Assembly: GCF_007197775.1 (NCBI RefSeq)
Contig: NZ_CP041638.1
Location: 992,001-1,056,000 of the forward strand
Direction of reading: 5' to 3'
DNA from: Thalassotalea sp. PS06
Lineage (GTDB): Bacteria > Pseudomonadota > Gammaproteobacteria > Enterobacterales > Alteromonadaceae
Length of the DNA: 64,000 nt
This document shows positions 34,239 through 45,237 of this stretch, in pieces. Positions within the stretch are counted from its first letter, which is position 1, and every line of letters begins with the position of its first letter. The notes beneath the pieces are model-generated. The model saw nothing but the letters and a program-made list of their open reading frames with translations, ran no database searches and was not told the origin of the DNA. The translations under genes were made by a program, and so were the position numbers.

Positions 34239-36173
34239 TTAGCTACCGATGTGTTTATCAAGGAAGTTTACAATCGCTTCCGCCGCTTTTAAACGGTTTT
34301 CTTCGACGATAAAGCCATGATATTCGTTATCGATATAGAGCTTCTCGTATGGATGATTATGCTCATTTAGCTTATCCTCCAAAGCTTCAGCCTGCTCAAT
34401 TGGCGTTCGCACGTCGGCGCTACCATGAATCAGTAATACCGGCGCCTTTAACTGCGACACTAAGTTGACCGGTGATTGATTTTTGAGGACTTCTGGGCTC
34501 TGTCCCACGGCTTCATTCAGGTACGTTGGACCATAGAGGCCACCAGGTATATCGCCTTTACTATGCATCATTTTCAAATCATAAACGCCTGATGAGCCAA
34601 TTGTACATTTGAACATGTCCGGCTCTATTGCGCTGCTTTGTAAAGCCGAATAAGCACCAAAACTGCCACCAGAAATACAAACTCGATCGGCGTCAGCGAT
34701 ACCAGACTTGATTGCCCATTTGGTGGCATCAATAATGTCGTATTGAACTTTGGTACCCCAATGCTTATCACCCATGTGCATGATCTTATCACCGAACCCA
34801 TTAGAGCCTCTGAAGTTAACCTTTAACACCGCGTAACCTTTCGCTGCTAAGTACTGACTTCTAAAATCATAGCTCCAGTAATCTCGCGCGCGAGGTCCAC
34901 CATGCGGCATTACCACTAATGGTAAATCTTTCACTTCCTTACCGTTCGGAAGAGTCAGATAGCCGTTTAATGTTATGCCATCACGGGTTTTAAACTTGAA
35001 CGGTTCAACAACCGCAAGGTCCTCTTTTTTCAACCAGTCGGCTCGATTAAATAGAAATCGAGCCTGATTTTTATCGGTATTGTATAGATAATAAGCTCCA
35101 GGATTACGATCGCCACGTACGAAGACAATGAGATTTTCTCCATCCTTTGTGGAGCTTGCAATATCTACAGAGTCACCTTTAAACGCCTTGTATAGATCCT
35201 GATGCAGCTTTGCGTGTTCAACCTTTTTATTGAATATTAGATAGTTAGAATAGTCTTCGTCGATGCGAATCCCATAGGGAACATTCTTATAATTGGTTAA
35301 AACATAAGTTGGAACAACAAACTCATTGTTATATATTTTGCTAGCTTTTTTCGTTTCCAGATTAAATGAATAAAGTGTTCCGGTGTCGCCATCTTTGTAG
35401 GCGATGAAATACACGTTTTTATTATCAGCACTGAAACCCTGTACGATGGTTTCATCGGCTTTTATGCCTGTGTCAAAATCCTGCCATTCGCCTTTAGGTT
35501 CACGGTAATAAAGTCGGGTTTCTCCATACCCTTCGATACCAGTTGCAAAGCGAACCTCATCATTATGGTCGAGTAAAATGTTGTTACCGCGGCCAGGCGA
35601 ACGCATGATTTTCTTCTGATGACCGTTATATACATTTAACTTTATTACTTCTGCTGGACTTGGTTCGAGGTGACGTCGCTTCCACGGTTGAATGCTGATA
35701 ATAATTTCTTTGTCATTTTTCTCATAAAGAGAAAGAACGCTGGCCCAACCGTTGCCAACCTTTTTCTTACGAGTAATTTTACCTTCACTGACACCTTGAC
35801 TTGTACCAAAAATAGCCTTAGGTCGACTTCCATCATAGTTGATGGCGAACAAGCGACCAGTGTCATAAGTTTGTCCAAGTGCACCGTAAGTCGACAATAC
35901 ATCGATAACTACGCGTTCGTTATTGACCCAGCGATAATTCCCTACTTGCTGTTTACCTGACATTTTAAAGGTAAATGTCAGCTTTTTATCATCGGTACGA
36001 ACAAAAGCGAGAATGTACTTTCCTTCGTGTAATGTCCGAATTGCTATATGTTTACCATCGGGAGAGATTTTTGCCTGTTCATTTTGCATATGTCGGGTAA
36101 AGTCCGACAATTCCAGAGCCGATGCGCTAGATATGCTTAACAGGAAACAAAAGAATATAGAGATGTACTTCAT
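34239..36173 (-). CDS. Prolyl oligopeptidase family (S9) serine peptidase
   Basis: 644 aa with an N-terminal signal peptide (FCFLLSISSASA-LE). Residues 30-380 form a beta-propeller-like region; the C-terminal alpha/beta-hydrolase domain has the nucleophile motif GGSFGAY, Asp in HGSADVRTP and His in NEYHGF. S9 peptidases of this type (DAP/acylaminoacyl class) cleave short peptides in the periplasm, a common trait of marine Alteromonadales. A single gene, transcribed towards recA and divergent from metA. Confidence 0.88.
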   Translation of the reverse strand: MKYISIFFCFLLSISSASALELSDFTRHMQNEQAKISPDGKHIAIRTLHEGKYILAFVRTDDKKLTFTFKMSGKQQVGNYRWVNNERVVIDVLSTYGALGQTYDTGRLFAINYDGSRPKAIFGTSQGVSEGKITRKKKVGNGWASVLSLYEKNDKEIIISIQPWKRRHLEPSPAEVIKLNVYNGHQKKIMRSPGRGNNILLDHNDEVRFATGIEGYGETRLYYREPKGEWQDFDTGIKADETIVQGFSADNKNVYFIAYKDGDTGTLYSFNLETKKASKIYNNEFVVPTYVLTNYKNVPYGIRIDEDYSNYLIFNKKVEHAKLHQDLYKAFKGDSVDIASSTKDGENLIVFVRGDRNPGAYYLYNTDKNQARFLFNRADWLKKEDLAVVEPFKFKTRDGITLNGYLTLPNGKEVKDLPLVVMPHGGPRARDYWSYDFRSQYLAAKGYAVLKVNFRGSNGFGDKIMHMGDKHWGTKVQYDIIDATKWAIKSGIADADRVCISGGSFGAYSALQSSAIEPDMFKCTIGSSGVYDLKMMHSKGDIPGGLYGPTYLNEAVGQSPEVLKNQSPVNLVSQLKAPVLLIHGSADVRTPIEQAEALEDKLNEHNHPYEKLYIDNEYHGFIVEENRLKAAEAIVNFLDKHIGS

Positions 36174-36282
36174 GATGTTGCCTTACTATTGTTGTTTTTT
36201 CTGGGGGTGATTACTCAATACAGGATTCCAGTTTTACATATTTTTTTACATTTGTTTACAAAACGAATAAAAATTATGTTTT

Positions 36283-36314
36283 AGACGTCTATACGTTTAG
36301 ATGTTGAAATGTCT
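36283..36314 (+). promoter_or_regulatory. Four tandem met boxes (MetJ operator)
   Basis: AGACGTCT (exact consensus), ATACGTTT, AGATGTTG and AAATGTCT lie in register at 36283-36314, 48 bases before the metA start. MetJ with S-adenosylmethionine should repress metA and, by cotranscription, metH. Confidence 0.85.
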
Positions 36315-36361
36315 TTATTGATTCAGTAGTATGGACGCTTCGCTTGCCTCTGGAGATTCCC

Positions 36362-37306
36362 ATGCCCATTAAAATTCCTGATCAGTTACCGGCCCTGGAA
36401 GTTCTCGGTAATGAGAATATCTTCGTGATGTCTCAAAATCGCGCAAATACTCAGGATATTCGTCCAATGCAGGTGGCAATTTTGAATTTAATGCCGAATA
36501 AAATTGAAGCAGAAATTCAGATACTGCGGATGCTCTCCAACACGCCGCTGCAGATAAATATTGAATTGGTGCGTCTGCATTTGAATGAGTCGAAAAATAC
36601 GCCGAAAGCCCATCTCGATCAGTTCTATCGTCTTTTTGATGACATCAAACATAAGCATTATGACGGTTTAATTATTACCGGAGCGCCGCTTGGTCAAATT
36701 GATTACGAGCAGGTTCTTTACTGGGATAAAATTTCTGAAATGTTTGATTGGGCACGCACCAATGTAACCTCCACCATGTTTTCCTGTTGGGCGGCTCATG
36801 CTGCCCTTTATCACTTTTATGGCATCAACCGTGAGTTGCGAAAAGAAAAACTATCCGGGGTTTATCAACACTTGACAAGAAAACATAATGAAGAATTAAC
36901 CCGAGGCTTTGATCATTCTTTTCAGGTTCCGCATTCTCGATTTGGTGAGGTCAAGCCTGAGGTATATGCGAGTATCGATGAATTAACCATTCTTGCCGAT
37001 TCACCGGATGCTGGCGCTTATCTGGTAGCAAGCAAGGATAAAAAACTGGTATTTGTTACCGGCCACCCTGAATACGATGCCACCACGTTGAAAGACGAAT
37101 ACTATCGAGATATCGACGCTAAGTTATCGCCGTCGATACCGGTAGATTATTTTCCGGAAGATAACCCTGAACAAGAGCCAGCGAATAATTGGCGCAGTCA
37201 TGGTAGTCTGTTGTTCAGTAACTGGTTAAATTATTACGTTTATCAAATTACCCCTTATATCCTTGAACAGGATAGTCCCGAAGCTAATGCAGGAAGTCAG
37301 CAGTAA
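36362..37306 (+). CDS. metA: Homoserine O-succinyl/acetyltransferase
   Basis: 314 aa from the ATG at 36362, which has GGAG six bases upstream and gives the typical start [15 protein letters not shown]; an upstream frame extension is not needed. Family motifs are [28 protein letters not shown], the Cys region [16 protein letters not shown] and TGHPEYDA. It activates homoserine for methionine synthesis. The stop overlaps the metH start (TAATG), so the two genes form an operon under the met boxes. Succinyl or acetyl donor use is not decided. Confidence 0.95.
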   Translation: MPIKIPDQLPALEVLGNENIFVMSQNRANTQDIRPMQVAILNLMPNKIEAEIQILRMLSNTPLQINIELVRLHLNESKNTPKAHLDQFYRLFDDIKHKHYDGLIITGAPLGQIDYEQVLYWDKISEMFDWARTNVTSTMFSCWAAHAALYHFYGINRELRKEKLSGVYQHLTRKHNEELTRGFDHSFQVPHSRFGEVKPEVYASIDELTILADSPDAGAYLVASKDKKLVFVTGHPEYDATTLKDEYYRDIDAKLSPSIPVDYFPEDNPEQEPANNWRSHGSLLFSNWLNYYVYQITPYILEQDSPEANAGSQQ

Positions 37307-40300
37307 TGTCCGACGCAAATACAACATTTCAACAACAACTTAATGAACGCATTCTGGTATTAGATGGCGCTATGGGCACCATGATCCAAGATCATAAGCT
37401 GAATGAGCAGGATTTTCGTGGTGAGCGATTCAAAGACTGGCCGTGTGACTTAAAGGGGAATAATGATCTTCTGGTATTAACGCAACCTAAAATCATCGCG
37501 GATATCCACCGCGAGTACTTGTTGGCTGGTGCTGATATTATTGAAACCAACACCTTTAATGCCACGACGATTGCCATGGCCGATTATGAAATGCAATCGA
37601 TTAGCCGGGAAATCAATTTAGTTGCTGCGCAAATAGCGAGAAAAGTTGCCGATGAGGTGACTGCCGAGCAACCAGATAAACCTCGATTTGTAGCCGGTGT
37701 GTTAGGGCCAACTAACCGTACTTGTTCGATATCACCCGATGTAAATAATCCTGCGTTTCGAAACATCGAGTTTGACCAGTTAAAAGATGCCTACATTGAA
37801 TCAACCGCGGCTTTGATAGAGGGTGGTGCGGATTTGATTATGGTGGAAACCATATTCGATACCCTGAATGCCAAAGCTGCAATTGTTGCAATTGAAGAGG
37901 TTTTCGAATCTTCAGGCAAATGCCTGCCGATTATGATTTCCGGAACCATTACCGACGCGTCCGGACGAACCCTATCCGGACAAACCACGGAAGCATTTTA
38001 TAACTCACTTCGTCATTCAAACCCAGTTTCGTTTGGTTTGAACTGTGCCCTTGGTCCGGTAGAGCTTCGCCAATATGTCGAGGAGTTATCACGCATCAGT
38101 GAATGCGCCGTTAGTGCCCATCCAAACGCCGGATTACCTAATGCGTTCGGTGAGTACGATTTTACCGTTGACGATATGAATGGCCATATTAAGGAATGGG
38201 CAGAATCAGGATTTCTAAACATCGTTGGTGGTTGTTGCGGAACCACGCCTGCTCATATTAAAGGTATCGCCGATACCGTAGCTGCAATTACTCCGCGTAA
38301 GATTGAAGACAAGCCGGTCGCCTGTCGCTTATCAGGCCTTGAAGCGCTGAACATCAATGAAGACAGTTTGTTTGTAAACGTTGGTGAGCGAACCAATGTC
38401 ACCGGCTCGGCGATATTCAGACGTTTGATCACTGAAGAGAAATACGACGAAGCCATCGCCGTTGCTTTGCAACAGGTAGAAAATGGTGCACAAATCATCG
38501 ATATCAATATGGATGAAGGCATGCTGGATTCAAAAGCGGCGATGATTCAGTTCTTGAATTTGATTGCCGGCGAACCGGATATTGCTAAAGTACCAATCAT
38601 GCTGGACTCATCGAAATGGGATATTCTCGAAGCGGGATTAAAGTGCATTCAGGGTAAAGGTATTGTTAACTCAATATCGTTAAAAGAAGGCGAAGAAGCA
38701 TTTCGTGAACAGGCCAATATTGTCAGACGTTACGGTGCTGCCGTTATCGTTATGGCCTTTGATGAGGTGGGACAGGCAGATACGCGCGCCCGTAAGGTAG
38801 AAATCTGTCAGCGTGCCTATCATATTCTTGTTGATGAGATTGGTTTTCCCCCAGAAGACATTATCTTTGACCCGAACATCTTCGCCATTGCAACAGGCAT
38901 CGAAGAGCATGACAACTATGCCGTAGATTTCATTCAGGCAACGGAAGATATTAAGAAGACCTTACCCCATGCCATGGTATCTGGTGGTGTGTCTAACGTC
39001 TCCTTTTCGTTCCGCGGTAACAATCCTGTGCGGGAAGCGATTCATGCCGTGTTTTTATACCACGCGATTAAAAATGGTATGGACATGGGGATTGTTAATG
39101 CCGGCCAGCTGGCAATTTACCAGGACATTCCTACGGACTTATTAGAGGCCGTCGAAGATGTGGTTCAAAACAAGGATGACGGTGCGACCGAGCGCCTACT
39201 CGACATTGCCGAACAATATCGTGGTCAAAAATCTGGCGGCAATAACAAAGCCGATTTAGCCTGGCGAGAACTGCCGGTAAATAAACGTCTTGAGCATGCT
39301 TTGGTAAAAGGTATCAACGAATTTATCGTTGCAGATACCGAAGAAGCCAGAGTCAATACATCCAGACCGTTAGATGTGATCGAAGGTCCATTAATGGATG
39401 GTATGAACGTGGTTGGTGATCTTTTCGGTGAAGGCCAGATGTTCCTGCCGCAGGTAGTAAAATCGGCGCGGGTGATGAAACAGGCGGTTGCGCACTTACA
39501 ACCTTTTATTGAGTTGGAAAAAACCGAAGCCAGCTCGAACGGTAAGGTGCTATTGGCAACGGTGAAGGGTGATGTTCATGATATCGGTAAAAACATTGTT
39601 GGGGTGGTGCTGCAATGTAATAACTTTGAGGTTATCGACCTTGGGGTAATGGTGCCATGTGAGCAGATTCTGCAGGTGGCCAGACAGGAAAATGTTGATG
39701 TCATAGGATTATCGGGGCTGATCACCCCAAGCCTTGATGAAATGGTTCATGTAGCCTCTGAAATGCAGCGCCAGGAATTCGATATCCCACTACTTATTGG
39801 TGGTGCGACTACATCGAAAGCCCATACCGCTGTTAAAATTGAACAAAACTATGATCATGGTGTGGTGTATGTGCCAAATGCATCTCGCAGTGTTTCCGTG
39901 GTTGGTTCGTTATTATCAAAAGAGTTAAAAACGCCGCTATTAGAAAGAATGAGCCGCGAATACGAAACCATTCGCGAACGCCATAACAAGAAAGGACCTC
40001 GTTCTAATCTGGTAAGCCTTGAAGCTGCCAGAGCTAACCGTTTTCCTTTGTCTTTTGACCAATACACACCAAAAACACCCAATAAACTTGGCGTGACGGT
40101 TGTTGATAATCTGGATTTAACCGTTATTCGCAACTATATCGACTGGACGCCGTTTTTCTTAACCTGGCAGCTGTCTGGTAAGTACCCGAAAATTCTCGAA
40201 CATCCGCTGATTGGTGAAGAAGCTCAGAAGTTGTTTGATGATGCCAATGCGATGATTGATGACATTATTGCCAATCAACGAATTCAGGCGAAAGCTGTTA

Positions 40301-40983
40301 TTGGTCTGTTTCCGGCGCATCGCAACGGTGATGATATTGAGGTATTCGCTGATGAAGAGAAGCAGGATTCGTTAATGACCCTTTGTCAGCTGCGTCAGCA
40401 AACTGAGAAGAAAGCCGGGCAATACAACCGTTGCTTAAGTGATTACCTGGCGGATAAGGATCAGGAGATCAACGATTATGTTGGTGCGTTTGCGGTCTCT
40501 GCCGGTTTTGGTGCTGACGAACTGGTTAAAGCTTATGATGACGAGCATGATACCTATAACAGCATTTTATTGAAGGCGGTGGCCGATCGCTTAGCTGAAG
40601 CCAGTGCTGAATATCTGCACGAGCAGGTTCGCACCGAGTTCTGGGGTTACGCTGCAGATGAAAGCTTTGATAATGAAGCTTTGATTCGTGAACAGTATCA
40701 GGGAATTCGTCCCGCACCGGGTTACCCAGCCTGCCCAGAGCACACAGAGAAAGGCAAGCTTTGGTCATTGCTTAACGTCGAAGAAAACATTGGCATGGAG
40801 CTAACATCAAGCTATGCAATGTGGCCAGGCGCTGCGGTTAGTGGCTGGTATTTCGCACACCCGGATAGTAAATATTTTGCGGTAGCGAAAGTCGATAAAA
40901 CCCAGGCAAGCGATTACGCCGAACGTAAAGGCATGAACCTTGACGAAGCTGAGAAATGGCTGGCACCGAACCTCGATTATTAA
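37306..40983 (+). CDS. metH: Cobalamin-dependent methionine synthase
   Basis: 1225 aa, full length. In order: homocysteine-binding domain with zinc cysteines (GLNCALG and GGCCGT), pterin-binding domain ([11 protein letters not shown]), B12-binding domain with DVHDIGKNI and the cobalt-ligating His, and the SAM-binding activation domain at the C-terminus ([12 protein letters not shown]). It transfers methyl from methyltetrahydrofolate to homocysteine. Cotranscribed with metA by a one-base overlap. No B12 riboswitch is seen upstream; control appears to be by MetJ. Confidence 0.97.
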   Translation: MSDANTTFQQQLNERILVLDGAMGTMIQDHKLNEQDFRGERFKDWPCDLKGNNDLLVLTQPKIIADIHREYLLAGADIIETNTFNATTIAMADYEMQSISREINLVAAQIARKVADEVTAEQPDKPRFVAGVLGPTNRTCSISPDVNNPAFRNIEFDQLKDAYIESTAALIEGGADLIMVETIFDTLNAKAAIVAIEEVFESSGKCLPIMISGTITDASGRTLSGQTTEAFYNSLRHSNPVSFGLNCALGPVELRQYVEELSRISECAVSAHPNAGLPNAFGEYDFTVDDMNGHIKEWAESGFLNIVGGCCGTTPAHIKGIADTVAAITPRKIEDKPVACRLSGLEALNINEDSLFVNVGERTNVTGSAIFRRLITEEKYDEAIAVALQQVENGAQIIDINMDEGMLDSKAAMIQFLNLIAGEPDIAKVPIMLDSSKWDILEAGLKCIQGKGIVNSISLKEGEEAFREQANIVRRYGAAVIVMAFDEVGQADTRARKVEICQRAYHILVDEIGFPPEDIIFDPNIFAIATGIEEHDNYAVDFIQATEDIKKTLPHAMVSGGVSNVSFSFRGNNPVREAIHAVFLYHAIKNGMDMGIVNAGQLAIYQDIPTDLLEAVEDVVQNKDDGATERLLDIAEQYRGQKSGGNNKADLAWRELPVNKRLEHALVKGINEFIVADTEEARVNTSRPLDVIEGPLMDGMNVVGDLFGEGQMFLPQVVKSARVMKQAVAHLQPFIELEKTEASSNGKVLLATVKGDVHDIGKNIVGVVLQCNNFEVIDLGVMVPCEQILQVARQENVDVIGLSGLITPSLDEMVHVASEMQRQEFDIPLLIGGATTSKAHTAVKIEQNYDHGVVYVPNASRSVSVVGSLLSKELKTPLLERMSREYETIRERHNKKGPRSNLVSLEAARANRFPLSFDQYTPKTPNKLGVTVVDNLDLTVIRNYIDWTPFFLTWQLSGKYPKILEHPLIGEEAQKLFDDANAMIDDIIANQRIQAKAVIGLFPAHRNGDDIEVFADEEKQDSLMTLCQLRQQTEKKAGQYNRCLSDYLADKDQEINDYVGAFAVSAGFGADELVKAYDDEHDTYNSILLKAVADRLAEASAEYLHEQVRTEFWGYAADESFDNEALIREQYQGIRPAPGYPACPEHTEKGKLWSLLNVEENIGMELTSSYAMWPGAAVSGWYFAHPDSKYFAVAKVDKTQASDYAERKGMNLDEAEKWLAPNLDY

Positions 40984-41160
40984 TTACCTAATTGGTATTT
41001 CAGAAATGCATGGCTGTTGAGCAACATTCATTCTGAAAACCATTTGTGGTGGAAGAGGAAGGTGGAAGATGACTTTATCTTCAGCCGCAGATTTAGCCTG
41101 TAAGCTAGGCAATTGTTCTAAACGGGGCCTCACTTTATATTTCAGAGTTAGATAATAGAA

Positions 41161-41188
41161 AAGGGCATCAATTGATGCCCTTTTTTGT
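41161..41188. terminator. Bidirectional terminator between metH and the tricorn-like gene
   Basis: AAGGGCATCAATTGATGCCC is part of a perfect 22-base palindrome (41161-41182), flanked by T-rich and A-rich runs. It serves the two convergent genes. Confidence 0.85.
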
Positions 41189-41224
41189 TGTTTAGGATTA
41201 ACTCCGAAATCTGCTGCTCGCGAA

Positions 41225-44200
41225 CTAGTTTTCGATTCTGGTGATGTCAGCCGCAGGTCCGGTTTGTGGCATTGGCTTAGCCTGAAGCTTTTTCATCGGC
41301 TCCTGCTTCATCTTATTCTGCAGATATTCGATGCCCGCTTCTAACTGCGCATCTTTACCCATAAACGTCGCGTAAGGTAGGTTATCCACTTCGATATCCG
41401 GAGATACACCAGTACCTTCTACCACCCATTCACCATCTAATGAATATTGCGGAAGCTCGGCTACTCGTGCCATACCATTGTCGCTAAGGCGGTTACGGCC
41501 GGTAAGCCATACACCAGCCCCAGAGGTTTGCTTGCCAATAAGTGGTGCAAGGCCCAATGATTTAATTGCGGCAGAGAAGGTCTCTCCGTCGGAGTAGGTA
41601 AGCTGGTCAGTCAGCACCACTAGATGTCCTCGGAAGGTTTGCTGCATATTGGTGCCCGGCTTGTTGTCTCGCTCTTGCCAGAACATCCACGCCTGACGCA
41701 ATAGCTTTTCAATTAACCAGCTATCAATATTCCCGCCACGGTTGCGACGCACATCGATAATCAAAGCATCTTTGTCGTAGTTTGCATAAAACTCACGGGC
41801 AAAGTTATTGATATCATTGCTGGTCATCGCATTCATATGCAAATAGCCAATGTTGTTATCCGCTTTGGTAACCGTTTGCTGGTTATGATTTACCCAATCG
41901 AGGTATCTAAGTGACGCGTCTTTGCGAACATCACCAGGAACAATAACTGTCTGGTGTGACTTTTTGCCACGTTTGATGGTGAGAAGTACCTGCTTACCTG
42001 CTTTGTTGCGCAATGCTTTGTGCATACCAACTAGCGTGCCCACCGGCTTGTTGTTGATATGGGTGATGATATCGCCTACCTTCGCATCAACCTCAGCTTT
42101 TGCTAAAGGTGAAGCTACAGAAGGCAGTTCCGGGTCGGTTTGATAGATAGTTTCTATTTCAATGCCACTTCTGACTTCGACAAATCGGCCACCCAGGGTG
42201 CTGCCTTTTGCCGCCTCTTTATCGACTGGCATATCGCCGCCACGAACCTGAGAGTGCAGGGCATTAAGCTCACCCATCATTTGCGCAAAAATATCATTGA
42301 GCTCGCTGCGTGCGGTAATTCTATCTACCAAAGGCTGATACTTTTCTTTGGTTGCCGGCCAGTCCAGACCGCGCATATTTTGGTCGAATAAAAACTCGCG
42401 ATGCATTAACCAGGCATCCTGAAATAGCTGCTGCCATTCATCTACCGGAGAAAACGAGACTTGCCAGTCACTGCTGTTCACTTTCGCTTTGCTAAGATCT
42501 GCTGGCGCTTTCGGCAACGCGTCTGTGATATATACATCGACTTGCTGACCGGCTTTCTTTGCTAGTAGTATTTGTTCGCCATTACTAGCTAATTGAAATC
42601 CAACCACGTCTTTTACGAAGGTATCGGCTTTGGCCTCTAGTTTATCGAATTTAATAAACTTGATGTCTTGCTTTCGATCATTTCTTTCTAGCAAATACAG
42701 GCCAGATTTTGCTGCGCCTAGCGATGAGTAATTACCATTTTTGAGCGGAACCTGATACAGGGTATCGGTAATTCCCTGCCAGTTTAATGATGATTTCTGG
42801 TCTTTGGCATCTTCTTCCTCGGCCTCTTTATCTTCTTTACTTAAATCATTATCCAGCTCATTATCTAACTCATTAGGTTTGGCGAACGCAAACTTAGCAT
42901 CTTTGGTAAGCGGATAAGCGAAGACTAAAGAGCGCTTATCAAATGCCGGCCCCATATTTCGATCTCCCCATGGCGAGCGAGGGTTGGAAGAGAAATGACG
43001 CTGTGAGATAAAGTAAATCCAGTTACCATCAGCGGAAAACGCCGGAGCGAAATCTTCATATTTATCACTGCCAATAAATTGTTCTTTGTCGAGCTCCAGA
43101 GAATATAAGCGAATGCTGCTGCGTTCGCGATCGCTGTGCGATCCGGCAATTGCGAGCAACTGACTATCAGCCGACCAGACAACGGAATCGAATCCAGAAA
43201 AGCCAACGCCTTGATCGGCAATTTTTTTGTTTTTCAGGGTTTTTAAATCAAGTAGCCAAAGATTGCCGTCACGGTCATCATGGGCAAGATACTTACCATC
43301 TGGAGATGGGTATAGGTTCCAGCGGAAAGACTTACCATCTTTGGTTAATTGCTCGCCTTTTCCGCTACCATCGGCGTTAAAGCGCCAGATCTCCTGCTCG
43401 CCGCTGGCATCATTAATGGCATAAACGTATTTGCCTTTGACCGATAACACTGCGGCGCGAGTGCGGCTTTGTGCCGGGGTTTCTATCTCAACCAGGCGAG
43501 TTTTGTTCAAGCCCCCAACCGCAAGCTTGCCACGGGCGGTGATCACCACTTGCTTACCATTACCGGCAATTGCTGCATGGTTAAAATACGTCATTGGCTT
43601 GTTTAACCAGCGCTCCTGACGTTCAGCAAAATCCGACGTTAAGGTCAAATCTAAGACCGAATCCTGATTGCTGTTTAAATCGAATTGATGAATATCGGCG
43701 CCGAGTTGATAAACCACTTTATTGGCATGATTTGAGGCAAGACGAATTTCCCAGTCTTTGTGGAAGGTTAATTGCTTTTTATTGCTACCGTCGAAGTTCA
43801 TCGACCAAAGATTGGCACTGCCACTCTTATCGGAGATGAAGATAACTTTATCTTTGTAGACCATAGGTTCACGAACCGAGGCCTGATGATCTTCAGTTAA
43901 CGGCTCGGCTTCTTTGGACGAGTCCAGTCGCCAGCGCCAGATTTGACCCTGAGCACCACCGCGATATACCCGCGAGTTGTCGCCAGTTACCTGCAATCCA
44001 AAGCGAGTGAAAAAGACATACTTACCATTGTCACTTACTGCCGCTTCAATGGCATCGGACAATGGCAGCTTGGTAACGTTTAATGTTTCGGGATTAACGG
44101 TTTTTAAGGTCCAGTAATTCGCCGGACCAAAACCTGAATCTGTGGCGTAAATAACTTCACCATCCTGAGTCCAGCCCTGCACGCGCACCCTTGCATTTTC

Positions 44201-44527
44201 ATAGGTTAAACGTGTAGGTGTACCACCATTGATTGGCATTAGATAGGCTTCATAGGTGCCGGCGTAGTTAGCGGTATAGGCGATATATTTGCCATCTGGA
44301 GAGATGCTTGCCATCAGTTCCGGACTTTCGTGGGTGGTTAAGCGTTTCGCTACACCCTCGTTAATGTTTGATTGCCAAAGGTCGCCTTCGGCAGTAAATA
44401 CGATGGCATCGTTGTGCAGGCTAGGGGAGCTGAAATAACCCAGTTTTTGATCCGCTGCGGCAGCGACACTGGCGCCGGAGGTTAGTGCTAACAGGCACAG
44501 AGCAATGGATTTTTTTATTTTCATCAT
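41225..44527 (-). CDS. Tricorn-like S41 protease
   Basis: 1100 aa with a signal peptide (ending SGASVAAAA). Two beta-propeller regions with TolB-like repeats (ISPDGKYIAYTANYAG, PSPDGKYLAHDDRDG) fill the first 600 residues; a core and PDZ domain follow (GDIITHINNKPVG), then the S41 peptidase domain with IIDVRRNRGGNIDSW and the SDGETFS segment. The enzyme trims peptides, here probably in the periplasm. Length and order are normal for the family. A low-complexity acidic insert lies near residues 550-575. Confidence 0.92.
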   Translation of the reverse strand: MMKIKKSIALCLLALTSGASVAAAADQKLGYFSSPSLHNDAIVFTAEGDLWQSNINEGVAKRLTTHESPELMASISPDGKYIAYTANYAGTYEAYLMPINGGTPTRLTYENARVRVQGWTQDGEVIYATDSGFGPANYWTLKTVNPETLNVTKLPLSDAIEAAVSDNGKYVFFTRFGLQVTGDNSRVYRGGAQGQIWRWRLDSSKEAEPLTEDHQASVREPMVYKDKVIFISDKSGSANLWSMNFDGSNKKQLTFHKDWEIRLASNHANKVVYQLGADIHQFDLNSNQDSVLDLTLTSDFAERQERWLNKPMTYFNHAAIAGNGKQVVITARGKLAVGGLNKTRLVEIETPAQSRTRAAVLSVKGKYVYAINDASGEQEIWRFNADGSGKGEQLTKDGKSFRWNLYPSPDGKYLAHDDRDGNLWLLDLKTLKNKKIADQGVGFSGFDSVVWSADSQLLAIAGSHSDRERSSIRLYSLELDKEQFIGSDKYEDFAPAFSADGNWIYFISQRHFSSNPRSPWGDRNMGPAFDKRSLVFAYPLTKDAKFAFAKPNELDNELDNDLSKEDKEAEEEDAKDQKSSLNWQGITDTLYQVPLKNGNYSSLGAAKSGLYLLERNDRKQDIKFIKFDKLEAKADTFVKDVVGFQLASNGEQILLAKKAGQQVDVYITDALPKAPADLSKAKVNSSDWQVSFSPVDEWQQLFQDAWLMHREFLFDQNMRGLDWPATKEKYQPLVDRITARSELNDIFAQMMGELNALHSQVRGGDMPVDKEAAKGSTLGGRFVEVRSGIEIETIYQTDPELPSVASPLAKAEVDAKVGDIITHINNKPVGTLVGMHKALRNKAGKQVLLTIKRGKKSHQTVIVPGDVRKDASLRYLDWVNHNQQTVTKADNNIGYLHMNAMTSNDINNFAREFYANYDKDALIIDVRRNRGGNIDSWLIEKLLRQAWMFWQERDNKPGTNMQQTFRGHLVVLTDQLTYSDGETFSAAIKSLGLAPLIGKQTSGAGVWLTGRNRLSDNGMARVAELPQYSLDGEWVVEGTGVSPDIEVDNLPYATFMGKDAQLEAGIEYLQNKMKQEPMKKLQAKPMPQTGPAADITRIEN

Positions 44528-44763
44528 TATCTCTTTATTGTTTTTGTTATGGCCAAACCCTAGTGTTGCTTAGGATTTGAATGCAATTGTTTGATACGCA
44601 ATCGATTGTAGCTTGGATGACTTATCATATGTGAACTATTCATGCTTTTTTACATTTTTGTTTCCGATTTGTTTGTTGCTGGTAAAAACGTCGCCTGCCA
44701 CCTGTATTTTTATTTTTATGTAGGTAAAATAGGCCAGTTTTCATAAATCGATTCAGGAAGCCC

Positions 44764-45237
44764 GTGTCGGACGAACCAGCGCAAACCATAAACAAGGAAG
44801 TGAAGAAAGCTGCCTATAACTTTTTAGCTCGGCGAGAACATTCCTTGCAGGAATTACGGCAAAAGTTAAAAGCCAGAGAGTTTTCCAGCGACGACATTGA
44901 GTTGGTGTTGGAAAAACTGGTTGAGCAGGATATCCAAAGTGACCTGCGTTACGCGCAAAGCTTGATTCGCCAGCGTATTGTAAAAGGCTATGGTCGTTCC
45001 TATATCAATAATGAGTTGAAACATAAAGGACTCGCCTCAATTACAATACATGAGGCTATGGTTAGCGAACCGACAGATTGGTTTGAACTGGCGAAAATGG
45101 TTTATCAAAAACGTTATGGTGAAACCTGCATCGCTGACCAGAAAGACAAAGCTAAACGCGTGCGATTTTTACAATCCCGGGGTTTCGATTTTGAACAAAT
45201 ATCCGCCGCAATGACAATAGACGAAGTTGGACAATGA
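44764..45237 (+). CDS. recX: Regulatory protein RecX
   Basis: 157 aa, typical size. Three-helix tandem RecX repeats include [19 protein letters not shown] and [21 protein letters not shown]. RecX limits RecA filament growth. The GTG start has AGGAAG just upstream. Its last codons overlap the alaS start. In most relatives recX follows recA directly; here about 10.8 kb of host genes intervene. It would now have to act on the element RecA. Confidence 0.9.
   Translation: MSDEPAQTINKEVKKAAYNFLARREHSLQELRQKLKAREFSSDDIELVLEKLVEQDIQSDLRYAQSLIRQRIVKGYGRSYINNELKHKGLASITIHEAMVSEPTDWFELAKMVYQKRYGETCIADQKDKAKRVRFLQSRGFDFEQISAAMTIDEVGQ

Noticed and set aside
34130..34312. 60-codon + strand frame after recA
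   Set aside because: Runs into the S9 peptidase gene on the opposite strand and has no ribosome binding site or sensible composition.
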